Source: Benincasa hispida (lineage: Eukaryota; Streptophyta; Magnoliopsida; Cucurbitales; Cucurbitaceae). From it: a stretch of DNA of 64,000 nt. The position numbers and the translations under genes were made by a program. Positions 33,911-45,339 of the stretch are shown here, in pieces. The notes below the pieces were generated by a model. That model saw nothing but the letters and a program-made list of their open reading frames with translations. It made no database searches and was not told the DNA's origin. The stretch is from NCBI RefSeq assembly GCF_009727055.1, contig NC_052351.1, forward strand, positions 7,369,037 through 7,433,036. Reading direction: 5' to 3'. Numbering within the stretch: position 1 is the stretch's first letter; every line of letters starts with the position of its first letter.

Positions 33911-35998
33911 ACAAAATCTTTAAATAAATATTAAATGGATGATTCTAGTAGGTAAGACCTCGAAGCCTTTAACAATCAACTTTTCAACTATGCAAAAAAA
34001 ATCAATTTCTTTTTATGGTTAAAAATTAAATAGTAATGGAACACGATTAGATTTGAGTTGACTCAAAAAAGTAGTGCTTATTTTTTTTTTCTTAAAAAAA
34101 ATGAAAAATAGAGATTAGTGGCGTTTTTGTTAATGTAAAAAATTTGATCGAAGAGGAAATTAGGAATGTTAGTTAAACGCGTGGCGAGCAATAAACGTTG
34201 ACTTGGTTACAGGGGAAAAATTGGGTGCGGCCGCGCTCTCCGCGGTTATTTATTAAGTTAAACGAGGGTGGCCGAATCAATTTTTTATGGAAATAAATTC
34301 AAAACGGAGTTTTCATGGAAAAAATGTTATGAATGCTGTTGGCTGTGTGATGTCATCAATGATGCAAGTAGCTTTTTTTTTTTTTAATTTTTTTTCTTTA
34401 ATTTACTTTTTTAATTAAGGACGTATTAAATTTGGTTATTTATGATTCTATCAAAAAGAAAATTATGGATATGTACGAACGGTACGCATTTAGCGGACGT
34501 GGAGGTATAAAATCTACAACTTTCTTTTAGGGTTTATTTAATATACAATTATTTCTCGGATGTCCCAAGGGATTAATGTGCAATTATTTTTTTTCGTCTT
34601 TAGATTCAATGAATTAATGGTCTTTGTATTTCTCTTTGAAAAATATATTTTCTATGATTTATAGAGAATTTAAAAATTATATTTTTATATTTTCAATATT
34701 TTTGAACATGCAGCATTATATTAAAAGAAAAATAATGTCAAGAATATCATTATGGTCCATATATTCAAATTTTATTTTATCTTGATATATTATATAAATT
34801 TTAGAAATATATTCACGTACATATTGTTTTATATGAAAATAATAATTACTTTTTAATGAATTTCAGTAAAAAAAAAAATCAACTTTAACTTAATTATAAT
34901 GACTAGTATTTCTTTTAAGTATATGAATTAAGTTTAGATTAGTTCACCATTTTAAATTTTTTGTTCAATCATACAAAATGTTAACTATCTTTGATTCTTA
35001 TGGGTAGATATTAAATTATGTCATCAAATTTTTAAAAAGTTTCATTTTTGAGATTATGGTATTTAAAAAATTATGAACGTATTCCTCTAATTACAAATCT
35101 TTTTGTTAATTGTGTGCTCGTTCAAATTTTTTAGTGTTCGACATTTCCTAATGAATGAAGTTGTGCATTTCATCCGAAGTGATTCCTTATATAATGGATC
35201 TTCATTTTAACGAGAGTTTTAACTCTCAATTTTTTTAATGTAACGTAAACTCTCTAATTTTTTATTTTTTATTTTTTTAGATTAATATCATTGATTATCA
35301 CATATGCTCATAAGTAATCTCCATTTTTATAATTTTAAAGGGTAAATGAAAATTTTTGAAATAATAAATATATAATAAAAATCTATCTCAAAGTGCTCGT
35401 CTACATCATCATCATTAGAACACGTGTGTACAACAACATTTACAACGGACTCCCATGTGTCATAAATAATCATTAATTAAAAGTTGAAGAAAAGATTGAT
35501 CTTGATACAATTTTAAAAGTTGACCCCTTGGTAAAAAAATACGTTCGAAATATTAGGGATGTGATTGAAATAATCTACCCTAAAGCTTGAGGACGTTGTG
35601 CGTAATGTAAATTAAAATTGTATTTGTTATGCGCATTTAATATTTTGTGTTATTTGTATTATAGAGTTTTACATTATATTATGTTATTTAGTTTATGTTC
35701 ATCTCTCATATGAAAAACTTCATTGGGTCTCTCTTAGTTTATGTCAATAGCATAATAATGGCTGTAAGCTCTAATATGAAATATCCAATGTTTCCTATCT
35801 CTCTAATTTCTCAAGGCTCTCAATCATGTCTTAATTGAGTAAAACCATAATATTGAAGAAAACGTTCAAATATTCTACCTTACATATTATTAAACTAAAA
35901 AAAAATCGGACATCTTTACTAATATAAACTTGTGTAACGTGCCATATTAGACCACCACACTACTTGAATATAATTAAGGGGCAATTAGTCATGCCATC
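33911..35998. other. AT-rich region, no gene seen
   Basis: About 2 kb with A/T runs. A small GC-rich patch with GCGGCCGC at about 34228 has no associated frame. Confidence 0.45.
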
Positions 35999-36210
35999 TT
36001 AGGGGATGTTTGACGCACAATAAAAGTAGAAAGTTGAGTTGATAATTATTATCTGAAGAGTTAAATTTTCTGGGTTTGTTATGCAGAGTTAAGTTGAGTT
36101 AGTAATTATTGTATGTGTTTAGTGTGCAGAATTAAGTTGAGTTAAGTTGGAAAGCCTGTATTTAGGTGTAGAGTTGAGTTGAGGTATCTAATGTAGTTTT
36201 TGTAGATGAG

Positions 36211-36212
36211 AT

Positions 36213-36262
<50 letters not shown>
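36211..36262. repeat. Poly(T) tract of about 50 bp
   Basis: Uninterrupted T-run. Its length is unreliable in short-read assemblies. Confidence 0.9.
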
Positions 36263-36265
<3 letters not shown>

Positions 36266-36579
36266 TTGCTTAGTTGATTAATTTCCAACTGTACACCTGC
36301 TTTCTCAATCATTTTATGACATAAACTGGAAAAATTCTATTTTTTTTTTTCAATTTGTAAAACATAACAGATTCTTTTTGAACGATTTTTTTTTAAACTA
36401 TAAAAACTCTAATTCTTTTCAATTTGTAAAACATACTAAGAAAATATATGTCATATTGCAACTCAATTACTTATAAATTGGTATATTGTATGTATGTATA
36501 TTGAATCTTGCCAACTTAACATTATTATAAAAAAAACTAACATGTTGTACACATAAATGTTGAATAACTGGATAACTTA

Positions 36580-36881
36580 GGTCTCGTTTGGTAACCATTT
36601 TGTTTTTTGTTTTTGTTTTTGAAAATTAAAGTCTATGAACACTACTTTCACCTCCAAATTTCTTTATTTCTTTTATACTTTTCATCAATAGTTTAAAAAC
36701 TAAGCAAAATTTTGGGAACTAAAAAAAGTAGTTTTCAAAAACTAGTTTTTGTTTTTGAAATTTGGCTAAGAATTCAACTATTGTACTCAAGAAAGATGCA
36801 AATTATTGTAATAAATGTGGATGAAATAGACTAAATTTTCAAAAACAAAAACAGAAAATCAAATGGTTGCCAAACGGGTCT
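36580..36881. mobile_element. 302-bp MITE nested in the Harbinger-like element
   Basis: The left end GGTCTCGTTTGGTAACCATT and right end AATGGTTGCCAAACGGGTCT form an imperfect inverted repeat that extends into TTTTTGTTTTTGAAAA arms. Both sides carry TTA (36577-36579 and 36882-36884), the 3-bp duplication expected for Tourist/Harbinger MITEs. Confidence 0.85.
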
Positions 36882-37557
36882 TTAACATATTATGTTTATA
36901 TAATACCTTTATTATATTAAAAAAAAAGTAATTTTAGGACTAGTTAAAAGTAATTTTAAGATATTTTTCATTTTATTCCTATGCTTATGATGTTGAAAAG
37001 ATACTAACTTTCGTTCCTATGCTTATTCGCCTATAGTTATGATGTTGAAAGATACTAACTTTTGTTCCTATGCTTATTTCTATACTTATACTTTCTTCAT
37101 TGTGGAATGTATGCCATATTAGAGTTATTCTTTATATAAACAAAAACAAAGTTTTTTTATTCTATACCCATTTGCAATTTTCTTTTTAATTTTATAGAAA
37201 ATTGTAAGAGAAAATAAAATGAAATAAAATAACCAATTTAAAATTATAAATAGAATTATAAATTTAAAATTAGGGAATATTTTCTTCTTCTTCTTTTTTT
37301 TTTTTTTTTTTTTTTTTGTATTTACAGCTATTCTTATAAAGATTAGTTTCATGTATTTATAGCTATTATTTATATAAATAAAAATAGAGGTCCAAAATGG
37401 CAAAAAACTAAATCGGAACAAAAACGAATCCAACAAAGTCCAGAACCAACAACAATCGAAAAAATCAAACATGCAAGGGCTAATTGATATACGAGGGAAT
37501 CCAGATGAGAACGTACAAAGCTTAAGCCAGAAACTAAATATTTGAAAAGATTTTAAA

Positions 37558-37745
37558 TGTAAAAAAAATTAGATCTACCAAAAAATCATTCATATCTACT
37601 AAAAAATAGTTATATCTAAAAAAATAGTTAGATCTATAAAAAAAAAAGTTAGAATAACAAAAAAAATAGTTAGATCTACTAAAAAATGGTTAGATCCACC
37701 AAAAAATCGTCCATATTTACTAGATCTAAAAAAATAGTCATACAA
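37558..37745. repeat. ~22-bp degenerate tandem repeat
   Basis: About eight units of the type ATAGTTAGATCTACTAAAAA with variable A-runs. It accounts for the overlapping minus-strand frames at 37599-37864. Confidence 0.75.
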
Positions 37746-38034
37746 AGAAAATGGAAGAAGAGAAACGTAGGGCCCAACAAGAAAATGCAAATATAGAATG
37801 AAGTATGAGGAGAATACAACCCATACAAGCCCGAAGAAAGAAGATGCGAGATGAAAGAAGACAAACCGAACTACGAAAGAAGAGAGAAGATGAGAAGAGA
37901 GAGGTGAGTAATGAAAACGTGTAATGGGAAGAGAGAAAAAATAAGGAGAGTAACTTTCTTTTCAATGAGCAATATACACCGAAGATATGTTTAAGTCCAC
38001 CTAATTCGACTCTATTGGACTATCAAACATCCCC

Positions 38035-38595
38035 TCAATGAAATCGTGACTTAAAAATTATTGGGTAAGCTAGCTAGTTTGAGTAGTTCAACTACAAGTG
38101 ACTCTATTTTGCGAGAGAATAGGAAGTATCTAATAACGTCATATATATCCCACATGTCTCCATCTAGAAATCCTACTCAACAGGATAGATTAACTTGAAA
38201 ACCGATCATTTGGGGTCGAGCTTTCTTTTCTTTCAGTTCTAAGATACTAGTATTTTAAATGTTAATACTGGTTTCCTTCCGTCCCTCAAATCATACAAAT
38301 AATAATAACAATAATAATATGTTCTTGAAATGGTTGTTTGTTTGTTTTCATAATTGAAATGTTTGGTTTTGATTCCAACGAATCACATTTTGCATTAATT
38401 CTACTACTTTAATCAATTGATTAACCGATACTTTAGCGATGAAGTGCAGCATCTTTTAAACTTGATTTTTCTAGCTTAATTACTAGGTTTTATTTTATCA
38501 AACTAGTCAACTTATGTTTATCGTATCATATTCATCCTCAATTAATCTAATCAATAACGATTTATGTATCAACTTTTTCTTTTTGTTTGTGAGAA
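38035..38595. other. AT-rich region, no gene seen
   Basis: Nothing recognised. Confidence 0.5.
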
Positions 38596-39060
38596 AGAGA
38601 AGATTTTATTAAATCTCAAGGGTAAAATTTGAGATACATTCATTTACAGCAATATTTTGAATCTATATAGAGAAGGAATCTACTGAAGTTTCATTTATCC
38701 CTAACATTTTAGCTTTTTAGCTACAATATCAGCAAACTTATTTTTATTTCTAGGGATAAAGGCAAAATTAATGGAATCAAAAGAAGTGGAGAAATCTCAA
38801 ATCTTTTCAAGCCATACACGTACGTTGCTGCTACAAAATATTTTTTTTCGAGATTAGGTTAATTGCGTCATAGCAATCCGATTCTAACAAGATCTTCCTA
38901 AAATTCATTTGAGAAGAAAGTTTTGTCTCTTGAAGGCAAAAATTTCAGTTAAAGAGGGAGGATAAACAACATTAGTTGATGAAATTTGTACTGCTTTCAA
39001 TGATCTAAGGTCATCCTTTATAATTGTATTGAATCCTAAAGAATTTGGAAAAGTTTATGT
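38596..39060 (-). pseudogene. LINE 3' end fragment (RNase H-like)
   Basis: The minus-strand translation includes ESDCYDAINLIS and, in another frame, PRNKNKFADIVAKKAK, matching the RNase H-like C-terminal region of plant LINEs. The 3' end carries AATAAAATCTTC on the minus strand. It is a 5'-truncated dead copy. Confidence 0.7.
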
Positions 39061-39850
39061 ATCAACATTTTTGTTTTTGGTATAATAAATGTAGCTGATT
39101 GTAATATTACAATAGATAAAATTTCATATTCTTTATATTTAAAAAAATAATAATCTATATACATCATTCCTAATAAAACAAAACAAAACATATTTAAAAA
39201 AAAATTGTCGTGGAATATTTGTGATTCAGCACGTGGGTATCGATTAGATACAGAGACAAAGATCTAGAAAAAATTGAATTCTCCAGCCGAAAGCAAAAGG
39301 GGCGGAAAAAGGATAGCTGGCCCAAAGCCAAGCGTGAGCCACGAGCCTTCCAGAATCACATAATTTACACACAAACATATACTTAACTTAGACTTAACAA
39401 CCATTAGCCCTTTAATCACAAAACAACATTCCGCCACGTGGAATTTCCAACTACGTTTCCCGTGTCACCCATGTCTCAGCAAACCCAAACCAAACCGAGA
39501 AAACCCCACATGAATTCATCCCCTAATTTCCACTATTACAAATTAATCCAACCACGTCACTATCATTTTATAAATTTCCAGCTCATAAGCTTTGCCTTTT
39601 ATTTTATTTCTATCAGTTAATCATATATTTATACCAAAATATACGTCAACTTGAATACCGTAAAATGTCCCCATCCAGAACGATAGAGGTTGGATGGGTT
39701 TGCTTATGCTTTGTACACTAATCATCATTACCACCTAATTAACACCCAAAATAAATTTTAGTAGTAGTATACCTTTTTTATTTACACTATAAATTTATTT
39801 TCATAAATATTAACCCCAATACATGGACCCTAAATAAGAAAAAGAAAACT
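39061..39850. other. Intergenic DNA upstream of the glutaredoxin gene
   Basis: AT-rich; no gene recognised. The frame at 39438-39620 (+) has no domain or good context. Confidence 0.45.
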
Positions 39851-39859
39851 AAACAATCT

Positions 39860-40016
39860 CGTCAGCGATGATACGTAGGTAAATGGAATCTGTCTGACCG
39901 AGTAAGCTGTGACGCAATTAATCGTCACCTACAGTTTCTATTACGTCCTGGACTGCGTTACCCGTGTTGACGCTTAACTTTATCACAGCCCAATTGGTAA
40001 TTGCCCAATATAAATA
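39860..40016 (+). promoter_or_regulatory. Glutaredoxin promoter: TGACG motifs and TATA box
   Basis: TATAAATA lies at 40009-40016, about 90 bp before the chosen start codon. Upstream are TGACG/CGTCA motifs at 39860-39864, 39910-39914, 39923-39927 and 39968-39972. The middle two form an inverted pair 13 bp apart. TGACG is the core bound by TGA-class bZIP factors. TTGAC (W-box core) overlaps the last. Binding is inferred, not shown. Confidence 0.55.
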
Positions 40017-40106
40017 AATGCCCAATGCCATTATTCCAATACCGCAATGCCCCAACATTCTCTCTCTCTCGAAATTGAATCTTTTTCTTTACCAAATTTG
40101 CAAATA

Positions 40107-40511
40107 ATGCACCAAGCAATTCCGTACAGGACGTGGATTCCGGCCGCCGCTTCCTCCTCCTGCAAGGCAGCCGAGCCTTCCGGCGATGGAGTTGAAAAAT
40201 TGGTGTCCAAGAATGCCGTTGTGGTTCTGGCGAAGCGTGGGTGTTGTATGAGCCATGTTTTGAAACTGCTGTTGTTAGGCCACGGTGTCAACCCGGCCGT
40301 CGTTGCTGTCGGTGAGGAAGATGAGGTGGATATTGCCGGCGAGATTGGGAAATTTTCCCCCGGCACCGGAGATGGGAATGATGGGAGAGTACAGTTTCCG
40401 GTGGTGTTTGTCGGCGGGAAAATGTTTGGTGGGTTGGAAAAAGTGATGGCGGCTCATATTTCCGGTGAATTGGTGCCGGCGTTAAAGGATGCGGGTGCTC
40501 TGTGGCTTTGA
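40107..40511 (+). CDS. CC-type glutaredoxin (ROXY-like)
   Basis: Encodes a 134-residue single-exon protein. From residue 1 it reads MHQAIPYRTWIPAA, a typical N-terminus of plant-specific CC-type glutaredoxins. The active site is GCCMSH at about residues 48-53, a CC-type centre with serine in the last position. LKLLLLGHGVNP follows. Then FPVVFVGGKMFGG corresponds to the glutathione-binding cis-proline strand and the GG motif. The protein ends GALWL, the C-terminal ALWL needed by this family to bind TGA bZIP factors. An in-frame ATG 60 bp upstream (40047) is open, but it lies only about 31 bp after the TATA box and would add 20 unconserved residues, so I chose 40107. Likely role: redox-linked repression or modulation of TGA-dependent genes in the nucleus and cytosol (family knowledge). 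The exact subfamily is uncertain. Confidence 0.92.
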   Translation: MHQAIPYRTWIPAAASSSCKAAEPSGDGVEKLVSKNAVVVLAKRGCCMSHVLKLLLLGHGVNPAVVAVGEEDEVDIAGEIGKFSPGTGDGNDGRVQFPVVFVGGKMFGGLEKVMAAHISGELVPALKDAGALWL

Positions 40512-41416
40512 TGTTTGATCTCTAAAGGGAAATTATTTTTTTTCCACAAAAAGGGAATATGGTAAATTATATTGTTGATCTTTGAATTCTCTACCATTGG
40601 ATTAAATTTAATTTCTGATCTCAAACAGTGGATGCAGAGGAGAACTTTTGGAGTTAATACAGATGAAGTTTCGCCATTTTTTCTTTGAAATGCCCGGACA
40701 GAGATTTGGTAGCTGAGATTCAAAATCATGTAAATTATTTGTTTTGTTTTATTTAATAATTAATAATAGCCACGAAATTAATTTTATTTCTCTCTACATT
40801 TATAAAATGTGAAAAAGTCGGTCAAAGGCCTAATTATATATTTTGTGAAATCCTCCGACTAATATATTTTATATAAATTTTTTTGTCTAATTTAAATTTT
40901 TTTGTCCATTTAAAATAAAATCCATTACTTATCTTTTTCTTCAACGTCACACTATAGGGATCGACATCAATCAAAATATTCTAGTGTGACTCATCATTTT
41001 TTGAATAATAAAAAATGAATGCATATAATATAATATTCGTTAATAAACCATGAATATGAAAAAAAAGATAAAAGGGACAATTGCACAATTAGCAAAGCAT
41101 GTTTGATATACTTATATTAATTAACGTGAGGAGACACCATCCACGCTTTTCGATGTAGATTTGATATACTTATATTAATTAACTGATATACTTAAAATAA
41201 TATCTATGAATATTGCACTGATGTACTTCATTTATGTACATTAGTTATTATAACAATAGTATATTATAAGCAACACCCATCTAAAAGGGGAGAATACAAA
41301 ATAGATAAGATAGTGTAGCAAGTATCCATGAGTAATAAAAAATAAATTAAGTGAAAATCAAATTTATTGATTGAATTTTCATTATTGTTAGATATACTTC
41401 TAATACACCTGGAATA
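40512..41416. other. Glutaredoxin 3' flank and intergenic DNA
   Basis: AT-rich, with no second gene. TGATATACTTATATTAATTAAC occurs twice in divergent form around 41105-41185. A short GTTAGATATACT motif at 41388 recurs after 48330, on the far side of the copia insertion. Confidence 0.45.
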
Positions 41417-43381
41417 TGTTGGGTTATATGTCATAAAACTTGCAGTTTGTAATGTTAAATATTTTCTATTATCAATAAAGATGTTATTGACATTTATTCA
41501 ATAAAACTGTTGTTGAATAGGTAAATTGTATTTGTATAAACTAAAATCCAATAAACTAAGATCCATGACTATTGCATGAATACTTAACTTTATGTGGAGA
41601 CGTAAAGATGGATCAAGTTCAAGTAAATAGCCAAAACGATCTATAGTATATGAATAAGCTTGGATACCTTATTCTAGTAACACTGTCGGACGCGGTCCAC
41701 TTTGTAGATAGTACAAATAATGTAATCCTTAATTGTTCATGTAGAGACATGCGAGTGGAGGCATCCTATGCAATGAGTTTGTATAAGACTAGGACCAAGG
41801 AATAAGTCACTATTACTTTATAACGTTTAAGTCACTCTTACTTTATAATGTTGTTTACTGTTTAAGACTAACTATTTTTTAATCGATGACCTAGGTAACT
41901 CGACCTTAATCTTGAGCTAACTATGAACTTCTATTTATTCAGAATTATCCTTAGATTTGCATAGGTGAAGGTTGATTCAATAGCTGGCTCAATAAACCTC
42001 TCATTTCAGGAAGAAAACTGGGTAAATAGTTAGGGACATAGGGTGCAAGATGGAATTCACTCTTACCCATCTCTAGGGATAGTATAGAGGTTGTTCTCTT
42101 AACTACTGATTCCAAGTCTTGAACAGGGGGTCCCACCCTCTCATTGGCTCGAAAAGAACTTGGTTTAGTGATTGGATTACAAACCTATTGTTCATTAGAG
42201 AATCAGTGGGACTTAAAAAGCAAGACGTAATTTCGGGAGTAAAACAACATTTGTCCCAATCGTTATTACGAACAACCTGTGAAGGGTCGACTTACTGATT
42301 ATGATTAAATCAAGTGGACAAAAATATATCTACAGTGAGGAGTGTGCAACTACTGAGCTATAGTGGTGTGTCTCGATAGTTAACGAATATTGATTAATTC
42401 AGTTTAAAGAGTTTAGCCAATTAATCTCAAATCATTGGAACTCATGATCTGTAGATCCATAAGGTCTCTCTACTAGCTCGTAAAAGATTAAATTTTGGAT
42501 TAGAATATTAAGTGAATTTGAAGTGTTTGAATTAAGTTTAGGGTTTCAATTTGAAATGTTCAAAAATTAAAGTTTAAATATTGAAGTGTTCAATTTCAAT
42601 TTAGGATTTAGACAATTATGTTCGATATAATTAACGTTTAAATTTATTGAAATTAAAAGAGTTTAAAATATTTAAATATTGATTTAAATATTAATTACAT
42701 GAATATGGATTCATGTTTGAATTAATTAGGTGTTTGATTTAATATTTGATATTAAATTATTATTTATTTAATTAATGATTTAAAATAAATCAATTTCAAA
42801 TTAAGAAATTCAATTTTGGAAATTGAATTTTGTTTAATTTAATTAAATTGATTTTTTTATTTAACTAAATTGGATTTTAAAATTGGAAAATAGATAGTCA
42901 GTGGATTTATCCCACTTCTTCAATTTGAAGTGGATTAATCCATAATTCAACATATAGCCACTTTAATATGGCTCTTTGAGGTGTCAATAAATAATATTGA
43001 GAAAGTACTTGCATGTTAGAGCGGAATATATACTTCAATTATCAGAATTGAAGTAGAATTTTGGATGCTGATTTTCAGAAATTCTGTAGATTTTAAGTAA
43101 GCTCTTAATTCCTCTCCAGTCGACCTAGATTCCCTTTGAATTTTGAGTTCCAACACTCATTCTAAGGCTAAGAATAATAGAGAAGATTCTCTTAGTGGTC
43201 TACCGAGGATTTGAAGGTCAAATTTGTGGAAATTAGCAAGGATTTGGAGAGAATCTACAAAGTATACATTCTAGAAACCCTCTTTATGTATTTTTTTTTA
43301 ACATGCTTTATACTCAAATTAAATGTAATTAGAGTGTTTAATGATTTTGTTTGCTTCCGCTTTATGCATTTAATTCCATCA
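41417..43381 (+). mobile_element. 5' LTR of the plus-strand copia
   Basis: Starts TGTTGGG and ends TTCCATCA, 1,965 bp, followed by ATTAGTATCAGAGC. It shares the block CCTGTGAAGGGTCGAC, AAATATATCTACAGTGAGG, GTTAACGAATA and TTGGAACTCATGATC in order with the family C LTRs at 27208 and 50994, so it belongs to the same broad family but is more diverged. Confidence 0.8.
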
Positions 43382-43383
43382 AT

Positions 43384-43396
43384 TAGTATCAGAGCA
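43384..43396 (+). other. Primer-binding site (initiator tRNA-Met type)
   Basis: TTAGTATCAGAGC against the consensus TGGTATCAGAGC, two bases after the LTR end. Confidence 0.75.
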
Positions 43397-43399
43397 TGA

Positions 43400-44999
43400 T
43401 TTAAGCACTCAATTAACGTTAAATTTTAGTTTGGTGGGTGAATTTCTAGCAATGCATGTTTGGTGACTGATATGGTTTTTAATTCAACTTTGGCATTAGA
43501 ATTCTCTTTGACTCAATTGTTAAATTTGGAATTGACTCTTGGTTGATGAGCCTTGATGTTTGATTAAGGGTTTATAATTTTATTAGAGTCAATAGAGTTG
43601 AAACTAGGTTGTAATTGAAGATTGAAGCAAGCAAGCTCAGCTGAAAAAACCGGAGAAGAAGCCACTGTCAGGCAGTTTCACGACACCGCCCAGATAGCAT
43701 TGCAACGTTGTTCTTCATGAACCCGAGGTATTGCAATGCTGTGATGGAGCATTGCAGCGCTGCTCATCCTAACCCAAAAATGCATGCATTCATGAATTTG
43801 AGTTTTAGAGGGTTAGTGGCATAGGGTCTGGTTCAACCTAATTTAGACTTAATGCGTTTGTGAATTTGTTATAGCATGTCTATGGTTTTATAAGAGTTAT
43901 AAAATGAATTAGACATTTAAAATCTATAACAAAGATAAGATGTATGCTCACTTAGATTTAATAACAACTTGTTTTAATAGTTAAAATAGGTCGTTATCTT
44001 ATAAAACACGGTTACAAACTTAATCGGTCTATAATCTTGTCTAAGGCTGGATGTACTTAAGTTGACAGTTTACATAACACCTTCTATCTGGGGATTTTAG
44101 CTGATATACTGAGCATTGTTAATTGATTTTATGAGCATGCATGAGCGGTGTGAGGTTTTAAAATTGGTTTATCACCTAGACATTGTAGGTTGAATCCAAA
44201 TATAAACATTATATTTGGATAAAACCACATAGACTTAGGGTGTTTATTAGCCGAATTATGCCCAAGTCAAAAAATATAACCAAATATTTAGAACACTTTA
44301 TTGGGAGATTAATAACATATACGATATGTTGTTCTTAGCTCTCACGTCCCTAAGAGTTCACACCGTGAGATTCATGCTCGGTTTCATGTCACCCTAGGAG
44401 TGACCTCTATTCGAAAAGTGTTTGCATTGGTCAATAACAAGGTGAATAGGGGAAGTAGTTCATAGTAAGTGGGTGAAGAATATGTGTCAACATGTCCTAC
44501 GGTCTCTTCCGTTAGTTTGGATCGTGAGATTCCTATGTTGCACCTGCTTGTTGACTTTAGGCAACTTACACTAGTCGTTTGGCAAACGGCTATTCCCTCG
44601 GAGGGTTGTAACATGAGATTCGAATCAACTCAAACTCCAAGAAATGGATAAGATGTTTTAGGTCAAATCCCAACCTTGACTATCCAATTCAGAAGCATTA
44701 TTAGGGTAGACCTCTGAAGTCTAAAAATGGAGGATTACACTTACAAAATTACTAAGTGTCAGTAAATTCTTGACCGAAAACGGCAACTAAATGACTATAG
44801 GAATAAGAGTTATTCTGGAGATAGTATTTAGTCAAGAATTTCTTTCTTTAGTGAAAGAGTATTTGACTGCCCCTCGATAGCACTTATTCTAACTCACTAT
44901 AGTATCATTGCAAATAAATAATGAAATTTGGGTATATTATTTCTTTTTGCTAAAATTGAATTGGATTTAGAAACCTTATACTAATGAGAAATTATTTTA
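43400..44999 (+). other. Non-coding leader of the copia element
   Basis: No coding domain seen. It contains GCATTGCAACG-like short repeats at 43697-43770. The frames at 44384-44651 are small and featureless. Confidence 0.5.
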
Positions 45000-45009
45000 A
45001 ATTTCAGCA

Positions 45010-45315
45010 TGTTGAATTCCTCAAAATTACTCACTTTTGATATGTTTAACGGTAATGATTATACAACATGGGAATAAAAAAATAGTAGCAAATGATGATT
45101 TAAAACTTGTTTTAACAAAGAAATGTCCTCGATCTCCCAAGTCTTCTACAGACCAAAATAGTTGGAATGCATATGACAGATGGATTAAGGCAAATAAAAA
45201 GGCCCGAAACATTATTCTAGCAAATATATATGATATATTAGCTAAGAAAATTAAGAAGATGACTTCTGCTAAAGAAATCATGAATGCCAGAGATGAAGAA
45301 ACAAAGAAATCATGA
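45010..45315 (+). pseudogene. Copia gag fragment
   Basis: The plus-strand sequence has MFNGNDYTTW-like gag start residues, a W..YDRWIKANKKARNIIL segment (about 45165-45220) and MTSAKEIMNAR (about 45259-45290). These match the retrotransposon gag (UBN2-type) region. A frameshift lies near 45075. The rest of gag, including any zinc knuckle, is missing before the protease motif. Confidence 0.75.
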
Positions 45316-45339
45316 GAAAGTAAATGCGATTTATTTATC

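Larger units (their letters stand above)
36002..38034. mobile_element. Harbinger-like non-autonomous element
   Basis: The left end GGGGATGTTTGA and right end TCAAACATCCCC are a perfect 12-bp inverted repeat of the PIF/Harbinger type. Flanks are TTA (35999-36001) and TCA (38035-38037), a decayed 3-bp target duplication. It is 2,033 bp, with AGTTGAGTTGAG-like subterminal repeats at 36035-36185. It has no transposase. It contains another MITE (36580-36881), a long T-run and a short tandem repeat. Confidence 0.65.

Noticed and set aside
37599..37965. Phe/Leu/Ser-rich minus-strand frames as membrane proteins
   Set aside because: They read through short tandem repeats and purine-rich sequence; hydrophobicity comes from poly-pyrimidine codons.
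40047..40106. Upstream in-frame ATG of the glutaredoxin
   Set aside because: It lies about 31 bp after the TATA box, close to the expected transcript start, and the 20 extra residues are not typical of the family.
40275..40457. Antisense frames over the glutaredoxin gene
   Set aside because: Shadow frames of a GC-rich coding exon; the plus-strand product has full family motifs.
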